A DNA stretch of 15,897 nt from DATGFK01 sp040007395 (GCA_040007395.1 JBDTVG010000119.1:1-15897); one strand, 5' to 3'; numbered from the stretch's first letter, positions 7,801-15,028 are shown. Notes: generated by a model from the letters alone, not told the origin. Made by a program: numbers and translations.

Positions 7801-8139
7801 ATGTCAGATCAATCGATACAGGATGTAGTAACTTACGCCGGATTGAATGTGAATAACCTGAGTTATTTGCTTGCTGAAGCGATTCGTAACGACTCAAATC
7901 TGGAAATGGATTGGTTGTGGCTTGCCAAGCATCTGGTCGTTGAGTCAGAAAAACGCTACTGCCTGTACCGAGCGCTATATATCAATCCGCAAAGTACTGT
8001 GGCAATCTCCAACTTGCAGGCACTTTCTACCAAGCAATCTGGCTCTCTACTGCAAAAGATCTCCAGCATAATTGCCACTCGGTTTGCAAAACTGAATCCT
8101 CGACAGAAAAAGCACAATGCCGCCAATCAGGCTAGCTAA
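7801..8139 (+). CDS. Small single-module TPR-like protein of unknown function
   Basis: A soluble 112-residue protein with no signal peptide or transmembrane helix. Residues 31-76 ('DSNLEMDWLWLAKHL...YCLYRALYINPQSTVAI') form one degenerate TPR-like module. It aligns by eye with residues 37-83 of the TPR/membrane protein encoded at 4570-3794: the shared pattern is W-x-W-L-A, then L-x-R-A/V-L-x-x-N-P, then A at +6. The C-terminus (about 83-112) is basic (LLQKI, RFAKLNPRQKK), so it may bind nucleic acid or membrane. The start is well supported by AAGGAG, 9 nt upstream of the ATG. It is divergent from the NB-ARC gene and 74 bp upstream of the DUF2917 gene on the same strand, so the two may be co-transcribed. 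A role as an adaptor for the TPR or NB-ARC protein is speculative. Confidence 0.7.
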   Translation: MSDQSIQDVVTYAGLNVNNLSYLLAEAIRNDSNLEMDWLWLAKHLVVESEKRYCLYRALYINPQSTVAISNLQALSTKQSGSLLQKISSIIATRFAKLNPRQKKHNAANQAS

Positions 8140-8213
8140 CGACCATTTTCTATCGTAACCATATTTTCCAGTCACAAGATTTTGAACAGCGTTGAATAAA
8201 GGAATAATCGACT

Positions 8214-8492
8214 ATGGAACTCACAAGTATTTTCCGTTTGGCTCGGACTCAGACACAACGGTGGTTTGTAAAATCAACGCAATTCGTGCTCCAGAAGGGC
8301 GATGCACGCAGTATCCCTCTACAGTCCACCAGTCGTGTGCTGTACATTTTGTCCGGCTGCGTTTGGATCACTTACAAAGGCGAAGATACTATCCTACGGG
8401 CCGGTGAGGAAATGCTGCTCACTCCTGCCAACGATCACATCGTTATTTCGGCTGAGGGACGCGCCTCAGCGAGTTTTGAATTACGTCCGTAA
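8214..8492 (+). CDS. DUF2917 domain protein (small cupin-like beta protein)
   Basis: A 92-residue protein whose residues 24-91 fit the DUF2917 pattern by eye: 'FVLQKGDARSIPL' (24-36), then 'VLYILSGCVWITYKGEDTILRAGEEMLL' in pieces (42-69), then 'HIVISAEGRASASFEL' (75-90). The central G-x-V-W-I-T segment and 'L-x-A-G-E-x-x-x-L' are the most diagnostic parts. The predicted fold is all-beta and cupin-like. DUF2917 has no assigned biochemical role. The ATG at 8214 has AAAGGA 10 nt upstream, which favours it over the overlapping frame at 8192. It follows the small TPR-like gene and converges on the TPR-array gene, with a stem-loop between them. It sits inside the split regulator locus, so it may be part of that signalling module or a passenger. 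Confidence 0.75.
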   Translation: MELTSIFRLARTQTQRWFVKSTQFVLQKGDARSIPLQSTSRVLYILSGCVWITYKGEDTILRAGEEMLLTPANDHIVISAEGRASASFELRP

Positions 8493-8533
8493 GGCAATAT
8501 TAGCAATCAACAGATCGCAATTTGCCTTGGCAA

Positions 8534-8561
8534 AATCCCTCTCGGCTTGCAAAGAGGGATT
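8534..8561 (-). terminator. Stem-loop terminator between convergent genes
   Basis: A perfect 9-bp inverted repeat (AATCCCTCT at 8534-8542 and its complement at 8553-8561) surrounds a 10-nt loop. Read on the minus strand, the 3' arm runs into ATTTTG, a short U-tract, 78 nt past the stop of the TPR-array gene. On the plus strand it lies 41 nt past the DUF2917 stop, without a U-tract. It is likely a terminator for the minus strand, perhaps for both. Confidence 0.5.
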
Positions 8562-8638
8562 CTACGTGGCATCAATAACACTTTCCAAAGACCTTATCCC
8601 TGTCATAAACCTGCTGTTTTCGTCGGTTTGATGGTTAA

Positions 8639-10291
8639 TCAGGCAAGCAGTTCGGCAATAGTTTTCTCAAGCGAGAGGGACGCGCCATCTACAAGCTGTG
8701 CATCGAGATTAGCTTCGGGCAGTACCACCGCCAAGTCGGTACGTAACCGCGTAAGCCAGCGTTGGATCGCCCCACTGCGCCCCAGACGATGCTGCCCGAC
8801 CAAACCAACTAGCACCGCGCAGCGTTCCAGTTCTCCTTCAAGAAAGTGCAGCCACGCAAAGCCGACCAGTGCTTCTAGCGTAATGGCTACTGCCTCGTTT
8901 TCGTGGGCGAATCTCAATGCTTCTCGCAGATATTGTCTGGCGATAGCGACATCGTTCCATGTGCCGTAGATAAAAGCTGCATGGCATAAGATTTCAGACA
9001 GCACCATCCAATCGTCAATTTCGCGAGCAATAGACATCGCTGCCTGAGATTGAGCGAAGGCAGTGGTCATGTCTCCTCGATCAAACGCGATCAACCCCAG
9101 CAGATCGAGCGCCATTGCCTCCTGAGCCTGAATGCCGATCTCACGGGCAAGGGTTAGCCCTTGCTCGGCATCGACTTGGGCGTTGTCGTAATTGCCTTGC
9201 GCGTGAGCCGTTTTGCCCAGCCAGATCAGACACAGATCTGTACCAGCTTTATGATGGATTGCCCGAAAGATCCTCAGAGCGGACTCGATATACTTCTGTG
9301 CATTGGGATAATCGCTGCGGCTGTAGGCCACCGTTCCCAGATTGAAAAGCCCCTGTCCAATTCCTGATTGATCCCCGATCTTGTGGTGTAAGGCCAAGCC
9401 ATCTTTAACATAGCCCCACGCCATCGTATATTTGCCGAGATTGTGCGCGACTGTCCCCAGATTGACTAGACTCGACGCGATACCGGGTCGGTCTCCGATC
9501 TCACGGCGGATGAGTAAACTATCCTGATAGTAAGTCTGCGCTTCCTCATAACTGCCGCGTGCTTCAACGATTGTGCCGAGATAGGCGAGACTGTCCGCAA
9601 TGCCGCGCCAATCGCCAAACTCTCGGCGGATCGTCAGACTGTCTTGATAGTAAGCCTGCGCTTCGGTGTACCTTCCAGTAGCTTCGGCAACCAGACCAAG
9701 TCCTGCCAAACTCTCGCCAATGCCACGTTGATCCCCGATCTCGCGACGAATGGTCAAACTTTGCTGGTGATAATTCTGCGCCGCAAAATAGTCCCCCTGT
9801 CGATAGGTCACACTGCCTAGATAAGACAAAGCCGAGGCGTTGGCGACCCAATCCCCGTTCTGGTCAGCAAGCAACAAAGCGGCTTGGGCACTGATAATCG
9901 CCGCATCATAATCACTGAGCGTTAAATGCGTGCGACACAAACTGAGCAAATGGCTAATTTCGGCGCGTCGATCCCCCAGATGCCGCGCCGCCGCTAGCGC
10001 CGCTTCCACCCAAACCAGACGTTCAGCAGGGTCTTGTCGCAGGTCTAGCAGTGCAGAGCCTGCTTCCGAATACGTGCTGCACAACTCAGCCGCCTCCTTA
10101 TCCTGCGCGAGATGGGCCGCCGCCCACCGCTGGCTTTGCTTAATCTGCTCCCACTCCTGCTCGAAGATACGGAGCGCATAAGCAACGCCTTCATTGCCAC
10201 GCTGGTAAGACTCGTTTGCCTTATGCAGTTTTCCTGCGTAGTGTTGGGCAATACGATGTTGTATTGCATAGACGGTTTGTTGGCTTGACAT
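8639..10291 (-). CDS. TPR-array protein equivalent to the C-terminal half of an AfsR/SARP-STAND regulator
   Basis: A 550-residue, almost entirely helical protein. Residues 1-110 ('RIFEQEWEQIKQSQRWAAAH', 'AAELCSTYSEAG...LDLRQDPAERLVWVEAAL') match, from memory, the linker that follows NB-ARC in fused STAND regulators. Residues 111-460 are TPRs with an exact 40-residue period: the turn G/S at 166, 206, 246, 286, 326, 366 and 406, each after A-x-x-x-G/S-x-Y-type helices. The tail (510-550, 'RWLTRLRTDLA...LSLEKTIAELLA') resembles the conserved C-terminus of such regulators. No NTPase, DNA-binding domain, signal peptide or membrane helix is present. The start follows an in-frame TAA two codons upstream and has no good Shine-Dalgarno. 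It probably partners the NB-ARC protein encoded 946 bp downstream on the same strand. An extended -10 lies upstream (10369-10361). Confidence 0.85.
   Translation of the reverse strand: MSSQQTVYAIQHRIAQHYAGKLHKANESYQRGNEGVAYALRIFEQEWEQIKQSQRWAAAHLAQDKEAAELCSTYSEAGSALLDLRQDPAERLVWVEAALAAARHLGDRRAEISHLLSLCRTHLTLSDYDAAIISAQAALLLADQNGDWVANASALSYLGSVTYRQGDYFAAQNYHQQSLTIRREIGDQRGIGESLAGLGLVAEATGRYTEAQAYYQDSLTIRREFGDWRGIADSLAYLGTIVEARGSYEEAQTYYQDSLLIRREIGDRPGIASSLVNLGTVAHNLGKYTMAWGYVKDGLALHHKIGDQSGIGQGLFNLGTVAYSRSDYPNAQKYIESALRIFRAIHHKAGTDLCLIWLGKTAHAQGNYDNAQVDAEQGLTLAREIGIQAQEAMALDLLGLIAFDRGDMTTAFAQSQAAMSIAREIDDWMVLSEILCHAAFIYGTWNDVAIARQYLREALRFAHENEAVAITLEALVGFAWLHFLEGELERCAVLVGLVGQHRLGRSGAIQRWLTRLRTDLAVVLPEANLDAQLVDGASLSLEKTIAELLA
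9242..9841 (-). repeat. Tandem 120-bp (40-aa) TPR units within the TPR-array gene
   Basis: Five consecutive 40-codon units (protein residues 151-350) keep exact register. Units covering residues 171-270 (about 9482-9781) are the most alike at protein and DNA level: 'YYQDSLTIRRE.GD.RGIA.SLA.LG' recurs with few changes. This indicates recent internal duplication and a region prone to copy-number change by recombination. Confidence 0.8.
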
Positions 10292-10360
10292 ACGCTTTTA
10301 CTGCTGCCGCTACCTTACACCCCATATGCTATTGTGGCTGCCAATGTCCTCTAGTATTGT

Positions 10361-10369
10361 ATTATAGCA
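10361..10369 (-). promoter_or_regulatory. Extended -10 promoter for the TPR-array gene
   Basis: On the minus strand this reads TGCTATAAT, an exact extended -10 (TGnTATAAT). It lies about 70 bp upstream of the TPR-array start codon at 10291. No good -35 hexamer is found at 16-18 bp, which is acceptable for an extended -10. A start site near 10354 and a leader of roughly 60 nt are inferred. Confidence 0.5.
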
Positions 10370-10426
10370 TTTCCTACAAATATGCGGGAGCGATACGAAT
10401 ACAATAACAGTATGGCTTGAAAATCT

Positions 10427-10457
10427 CTCGCGACACTTTTGAAAGATTTATCGCGAG
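10427..10457. promoter_or_regulatory. Inverted repeat just upstream of the PD40 membrane-protein gene
   Basis: CTCGCGA (10427-10433) and TCGCGAG (10451-10457) are perfect 7-bp inverted repeats separated by 17 nt. The centre-to-centre distance is 24 bp, close to two and a third helical turns. They end 9 bp before the GGAGGGG Shine-Dalgarno (10467-10473), so they could be an operator or a leader hairpin affecting translation. This is an inference from position only. Confidence 0.35.
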
Positions 10458-10478
10458 CGGTCATTTGGAGGGGTATCA

Positions 10479-12191
10479 ATGATATTCGTCATTCTTGCGA
10501 TTGTACTATCCATTATTGGCTTGGCTTTGCTAATTGTGGGGAAAATCCCGGTTAGCAGAACACGCACCATTGAAGGCACACAAGCGCGAGCCGTCGGGTG
10601 TGTCTTGTTGCTGGCATGGCCCGCACTTTTCATGGCAGGGATTGGCACAGGTCTCGTATGGGTGCTGAGTAACGGTACTGCCCTTGCCTCAAGCATGAGC
10701 CAAGCAACCCTTGCAGAACTCCTGCTGCCCTATGCCGATCTCATCCGTGCATCTGCGATTGCGGCTGTGCTGCTGCTGGCGCTGGCAATCGCGTACTGGT
10801 CAACTGGTTCTGCCTTCGCGCCAAGCAGTAGCATTATTAATAGAGACTTTCTTTGGTTCCCAATCGGAACAGCAGGTCTCCTTTTTTTGATGGTCGTGTT
10901 GATTTGCCAATTCACAGTCGATCTAGGCAAACCCTGTAAGACATTTGCCTGTGCGCGTTTGGAGTCCGCTAAAACCAGTGTAGTGCTCAATCAAACCCTG
11001 CACGTGATTCATACCGTCGCTGCAATAAACAGTACCACTTTAGCACCAACCAGAAATATGCAGAATACCCGCGACGCGATGACCAATACTGCCTTCGCAC
11101 CCACGCACAACGCCTTGAATCTCAGCGCGGCGATGACTAACACGGTGATGTGGGGAACTATGAATGCTTATAATAAGACACAGGCTTTTTTGCGGGCCAC
11201 GCCCTCTCCGACTCGTTCAGCGTTTGATATTGCGACGGATCTCCACAACACGAATCGTCTAGCCACGATAACCAGTGCAGCGCAGATGGTTCGACAGCCG
11301 CTACCGGGGAAGCTTTTCTTCATGACCAAAAAGGGCGTAAGAGTCGGCGTATTTGAGCCGGGTGGAGACCAGCTTCGATTGTTCACGATAGACAACTTTT
11401 CTCTCAGTCAGGTTGTAGCGTCGCCAATAGGCAAACAGTTAGCCATTACGGGCAGACCACGGGATGGCAGTTCGAGTCTTTTCCTCACCGATACAGACGG
11501 GAAGAATCTTCATGGGATCACGGATGTGCCGTACCAGCTAGCCGATCCAGCATGGTCAGCCGACGGACAGTTCATTGCAGCGGTTGGTCATCTTACTTCG
11601 GCATGGACGAAAGGTGTTTTTGAACCCCAGCGCAATGATGCCTCTGTTCTTGAAATTTTCAGTGTAGATACATTCCATGAAACACATATATACAACACCA
11701 ACGATTTTATCAAAACCCCAAGTTGGTCCCCCGATGGCAAAACGCTTGCCTTTTGTCTGCTGCACCCGACCAGCTACAGTGTGTATACAACTGACCTCTA
11801 CACCATCGCCATTGATGGATCTGCCCTGCACCAATTGACAACCAACGGCAGAAGTTGCGCTCCTGCATGGTCGCCAGATGGTCAGTACATTGCGTTTCTG
11901 ATCAATGCAGATTCGTGGCACCCTTATCTATACCTGATGAAGCCCGATGGCACAGAGGTGCGCCAGCTTACTGAATGTTTGGGAGGTATTCCACATTGGT
12001 CACCCGATAGTAAACATGTGGTCTTCATTGCTGGGGTCACACAATCCTGCGCTGACAGTGTTCCGGGGGATCAAGGTGTTTTCATGTACGATCTGGACAC
12101 GGACGGGCTGCACAACATTACTCCCACAGGCTTTCGGGAGCTTACGGATAATAAGACCTTCAGCGTGACTTCTCTAAGTTGGATACCGTAA
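10479..12191 (+). CDS. Four-helix membrane protein with C-terminal TolB/PD40 beta-propeller
   Basis: A 570-residue protein. Hydrophobic segments at about 3-22, 38-63, 89-109 and 125-147 are predicted membrane helices. Residues 160-270 form a low-complexity, Asn/Thr/Ala-rich linker with the repeated element 'AMTNT' (200-204 and 218-222). Residues 275-570 form a propeller with PD40/WD40-like blades: 'PAWSADGQFIAAVG' (357-370), 'PSWSPDGKTLAF' (414-425), 'PAWSPDGQYIAF' (462-473) and 'HWSPDSKHVVF' (506-516). This is the TolB-type WSPDG signature. The number of blades is uncertain because the first ones are divergent. Such domains usually bind proteins or glycans; no catalytic residues are evident. 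GGAGGGG lies 5 nt before the ATG. The gene converges on the binding-protein gene, with 13 bp between the stops. The domain layout is clear; the ligand is unknown. Confidence 0.82.
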   Translation: MIFVILAIVLSIIGLALLIVGKIPVSRTRTIEGTQARAVGCVLLLAWPALFMAGIGTGLVWVLSNGTALASSMSQATLAELLLPYADLIRASAIAAVLLLALAIAYWSTGSAFAPSSSIINRDFLWFPIGTAGLLFLMVVLICQFTVDLGKPCKTFACARLESAKTSVVLNQTLHVIHTVAAINSTTLAPTRNMQNTRDAMTNTAFAPTHNALNLSAAMTNTVMWGTMNAYNKTQAFLRATPSPTRSAFDIATDLHNTNRLATITSAAQMVRQPLPGKLFFMTKKGVRVGVFEPGGDQLRLFTIDNFSLSQVVASPIGKQLAITGRPRDGSSSLFLTDTDGKNLHGITDVPYQLADPAWSADGQFIAAVGHLTSAWTKGVFEPQRNDASVLEIFSVDTFHETHIYNTNDFIKTPSWSPDGKTLAFCLLHPTSYSVYTTDLYTIAIDGSALHQLTTNGRSCAPAWSPDGQYIAFLINADSWHPYLYLMKPDGTEVRQLTECLGGIPHWSPDSKHVVFIAGVTQSCADSVPGDQGVFMYDLDTDGLHNITPTGFRELTDNKTFSVTSLSWIP

Positions 12192-12204
12192 TAATTCACA
12201 CTCA

Positions 12205-13758
12205 TCAATTCGATGGATGGTTGACCAGCGTATCGTAGTGCAGCAGGTAATTCGGCTCGATGACGATTCCCGACACCGACTCCCAACTCACCAGTGGTTG
12301 ATTGATCTGCCACAGCGGGATCGCGACCACATCTTGTGCAGCGAGGGTTTGCACTTGATTGTACAAATCGGCTTGTGTAGCTGGATCAGTCGTCAGCGCC
12401 GCTTGATCCAATACCTGATCGACAGTGGGATTGTGATACTGCGCGCCCGCTGCCAACTGCCCTTTCGAGTACAGTAAGGGGCGCAAGATCGCGTCGGGAT
12501 GTGGGACTATCGGAGTCCAACCAACGAGCGCCAATCGGAATGTGCCGCGTTCGATCTGGTCGTAAAACGTCTGGATCTCTGTATCGACGGGCGACACGCG
12601 GTAAATACGACTGCGTGTCAGGTCATCGGTGATCTGGCTCAGGCCGCGCAGCATCAGGTCGCCATAGATCGCCCGTGAACTTTGCAACTCGCTCTCAATA
12701 GTGAGGTAGGTCGAATAGCCTGCTTTTTGCAAGAGTGCCGCTGCTTGATTTCGATCCAGTTTTGGATAGGTAGGCGTGGCACTGCTGGCAAGTTCCGGCG
12801 GAAGCAGCGCATAAAGCGGTGCGGCGGTGCCATGTAAACTCGTTTTAGTGAGGTAGTCCCGATCCAATAAATACAATAATCCCTGTCGCGCCGCGAGAGC
12901 GTTATAGGGTTTTTGCTGTTCGATCAACAGATAGAAGGTTTGGAGTCCGGGGGCGGTGGTCTGGTGAATCCCCGCCGTTTGGGTAGCCAGTCCGGCCTCA
13001 TCATAAGGCAGACCACGCCATGCCAGATCGACTTCATGGGCGGTCAAGGCGCGGCGCAAATCGGCGGGATAGTCGTAGTGCCGGATCGTAATCGTTGGCG
13101 TAGCGGGAGGCTGGCCTTTCCACGCTGGGGAAGCCACCAACGTAATGCTTTTTCCCGGCTCAAAAGTACCCAGTTTATAGATCCCATTGCCCACAAATTG
13201 TGCTGGTGTGTCATTGAGTGCCGTCGCGGTGAAAGTCGGGGGGTGAACGGGGAAATAAGGTGGCAGCGCTAACAACTGTTCGAGGTACGGTACAGGCACA
13301 TTCAGGGTCAGGATTAACGCGCCCGACTCATCGGCGCTCACCGCTTTGATATATGGTGTAACGGCACTGCTGGCTTGCCCACCTAGTTTCATAACACGGG
13401 TGATCGAATCGGCAAAGGTTTGTGCTGTAATCGGCGTGCCATCATCGAAGGCGGCATCAGGGCGAAGGGTAAAGGTGTGTGTCAGACCATCGGCGCTAAC
13501 GGTATGCGTTGCCGCCAACGCCAGTTCATAGTGCAGTGTACCGGGAATCTGGCGCGTCAAGCCCGTGTAAAGGTGGGTTAACACTTCCCATGAAAAGACA
13601 TCGCCCGCATCGGCAGGATCGAGCGTCGTGAGTGGCTCAATCGTGCCGATGGTGATGGTTTCGCCCGCCGCCCGCACTGATCCGCGCCCATTGGCGGCGA
13701 TCAAGATGGCGATCAAAATGAGTGATGCTAATCGGCGCAGAATGATCTCACTGTGCAT
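12205..13758 (-). CDS. Extracellular solute-binding protein, family 5 (peptide/nickel type)
   Basis: A 517-residue exported binding protein for an ABC importer. Residues 1-30 form a Sec signal peptide: basic 'RR' at 8-9, hydrophobic core about 11-22, likely cleavage after 'GSVRA'. No lipobox Cys is present, so it is not an obvious lipoprotein. Family 5 landmarks are 'TTLDPADAGDVFSWEVLTHL' (44-63), 'THTFTLRPDAAFDDGTPITA' (93-112), 'FVGNGIYKLGTFEPGKSI' (about 189-206), and late 'GWTPIVPHPDAILRPLL', with the usual C-terminal 'IPLWQINQPLVSW'. A stop lies five codons upstream in frame and there is no clear Shine-Dalgarno, so ATG at 13758 is the only sensible start. Family 5 proteins normally work with DppB/DppC-type permeases, which are absent here. 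The permeases upstream are sugar type, so the partner is probably elsewhere or the system is mixed. Confidence 0.88.
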   Translation of the reverse strand: MHSEIILRRLASLILIAILIAANGRGSVRAAGETITIGTIEPLTTLDPADAGDVFSWEVLTHLYTGLTRQIPGTLHYELALAATHTVSADGLTHTFTLRPDAAFDDGTPITAQTFADSITRVMKLGGQASSAVTPYIKAVSADESGALILTLNVPVPYLEQLLALPPYFPVHPPTFTATALNDTPAQFVGNGIYKLGTFEPGKSITLVASPAWKGQPPATPTITIRHYDYPADLRRALTAHEVDLAWRGLPYDEAGLATQTAGIHQTTAPGLQTFYLLIEQQKPYNALAARQGLLYLLDRDYLTKTSLHGTAAPLYALLPPELASSATPTYPKLDRNQAAALLQKAGYSTYLTIESELQSSRAIYGDLMLRGLSQITDDLTRSRIYRVSPVDTEIQTFYDQIERGTFRLALVGWTPIVPHPDAILRPLLYSKGQLAAGAQYHNPTVDQVLDQAALTTDPATQADLYNQVQTLAAQDVVAIPLWQINQPLVSWESVSGIVIEPNYLLHYDTLVNHPSN

Positions 13759-13805
13759 ATTCGGAGCGCATTAGTCTCATCCACAATCCTTGTTTTAAAC
13801 CCTCT

Positions 13806-13836
13806 TTGATCACGAAAAGAATAGGCATGTGATCAA
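13806..13836. promoter_or_regulatory. Perfect 8-bp inverted repeat upstream of the binding-protein gene
   Basis: TTGATCAC (13806-13813) and GTGATCAA (13829-13836) are exact inverted repeats with a 15-nt spacer, giving a centre-to-centre distance of 23 bp, about two helical turns. They lie 48-78 bp upstream of the start codon at 13758, where an operator is expected. Each half contains TGATCA, itself a palindrome, so each arm could also be a separate site. A terminator role is less likely, because no U-tract follows. Confidence 0.4.
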
Positions 13837-13842
13837 TTCAGC

Positions 13843-13907
13843 GGGCGAGGCAGGCCACGCCCCTACATCTAATGCGCGTTAGTGTAGGGGTTGGGCAGAC
13901 CCGACCC
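13843..13907. repeat. Composite palindromic repeat element (three stem-loops, REP/MITE-like)
   Basis: The element consists of three nested structures. Hairpin A (13843-13862) has GGGCG...CGCCC with an inner GGC/GCC pair. A central stem (13860-13890) joins CCCCTACA and TGTAGGGG and extends through CTAA/TTAG with one bulged T. Hairpin B (13888-13907) has GGGTTGGG...CCCGACCC with one wobble. The outer halves are imperfect inverted copies of one another, as in dispersed REP- or MITE-type repeats. It lies 9 bp past the stop of the distal permease gene, so it can end or protect that transcript. No other copy was seen in the window. Confidence 0.6.
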
Positions 13908-13916
13908 GATAAGCAA

Positions 13917-15011
13917 CTATCCCTTGACCGAGCCTGCCATCAAGCCACGCACGAAATAACGCTGAAGCGAGAAGAACACGATCAGCGGCAAGATCATGGA
14001 GACGAACGCACCTGCCGTCAGCAGATACCAGTCTTCACCACGTGAGCCGATCATATTGACGATACGCATGGTCACCACAATATTATCGTTGTTGGTAAAG
14101 CTCAGGAAAACGAGCGACACCAGATAATCGTTCCACACCCACAAGAACTGGAAGATAGCAAAGGAAGCCAGTGCGGGAACAGACAGTGGAAGGATCAGGC
14201 GGGTAAACATCGTGAAGTGCGAAGCGCCATCGATGAAAGCCGACTCCAGAATGTCGCGGGGGAGACTGCTGATATAGTTATACAGCAGGTAAGTTGCCAG
14301 CGGCAAACCAAAGCCAGTATGTGCCAGCCACACAGCCAGAAATGTTCCGTTGATCTGTAAGCCTACGTAGTCACGCAGGACAGGTATCAGCGCAATCTGA
14401 AGCGGAACGACGAGCATCGCCACGACCAGAATAAAAAGGAGCCGTCTGCCGGGGAACTTCATCCAAGCAAACCCATACGCTGCAAAAGCTGCGATGAGGA
14501 CCGGAAAAACTGTCGATGGGATCGTCACGGTAAGGGAGTTGATGAACGAGGCCATCATGTCGCCGCCCTCAACCGAGCTGGTAGTCCCGTCTGCGTTGCG
14601 AACCTCCACCTTCTGACCGGAGACAACTTGTTTATAGTTATCCAAAGTAAAATTTGTATTCGCCGTCAACTGCTGGGTAGTTCTCGTCAACTTACCTACG
14701 CGAATGGTCCCTTGCCATGTCAACAGGCTGCCATCGGGCATGGTCACACCTGCTCGCCATTCGTCGAAGGATTTTGTCACCCCATTAATCGTGATGGGCT
14801 TATCCGTTGATTGCCCTGTCGGAATGGGCAGTTGCTCGGATTGAACGGGAGCCACATGGGGGAACACAGTCCACCACCCGGAATTATCAATATCGGTACG
14901 GGTTCGGATCGAAGAAACAAGGATGCCCAGCGTGGGGATAGTCCAGATCACGACGATCAGCAGCAACGCACCATTGACCAATAACATTGCCCGCAGCCTA
15001 GTAAGTTTCAT
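13917..15011 (-). CDS. Carbohydrate ABC transporter permease, MalG/AglG type (CUT1)
   Basis: A 364-residue inner-membrane permease subunit. Membrane helices lie at about 9-33, 160-184, 190-213, 222-246, 280-305 and 328-350. The EAA loop that docks on the ATPase is 'LESAFIDGASHFTMFTRLILP' split over 255-275, with the G at 262 and 'LP' at 274-275. It ends in 'GLMAGSVKG', the usual MalG-type C-terminus. Residues 34-158, between helices 1 and 2, form a large extracytoplasmic loop, longer than in E. coli MalG (296 residues in total) and reminiscent of alpha-glucoside AglG proteins. The start is supported by AAAAAGGAG, which overlaps the TAA stop of the preceding permease gene, so translation is probably coupled. 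The substrate is likely an oligosaccharide or glycoside. No ATPase gene is in view; CUT1 systems often share one (MsmK/MalK type). Confidence 0.9.
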   Translation of the reverse strand: MKLTRLRAMLLVNGALLLIVVIWTIPTLGILVSSIRTRTDIDNSGWWTVFPHVAPVQSEQLPIPTGQSTDKPITINGVTKSFDEWRAGVTMPDGSLLTWQGTIRVGKLTRTTQQLTANTNFTLDNYKQVVSGQKVEVRNADGTTSSVEGGDMMASFINSLTVTIPSTVFPVLIAAFAAYGFAWMKFPGRRLLFILVVAMLVVPLQIALIPVLRDYVGLQINGTFLAVWLAHTGFGLPLATYLLYNYISSLPRDILESAFIDGASHFTMFTRLILPLSVPALASFAIFQFLWVWNDYLVSLVFLSFTNNDNIVVTMRIVNMIGSRGEDWYLLTAGAFVSMILPLIVFFSLQRYFVRGLMAGSVKG

Positions 15012-15028
15012 TTTGTGTCGGCTCCTTT

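Noticed and set aside
8192..8407. Overlapping 71-codon frame as the gene instead of the DUF2917 frame
   Set aside because: The frame from 8214 matches the DUF2917 pattern through to its stop and has the better-spaced Shine-Dalgarno.
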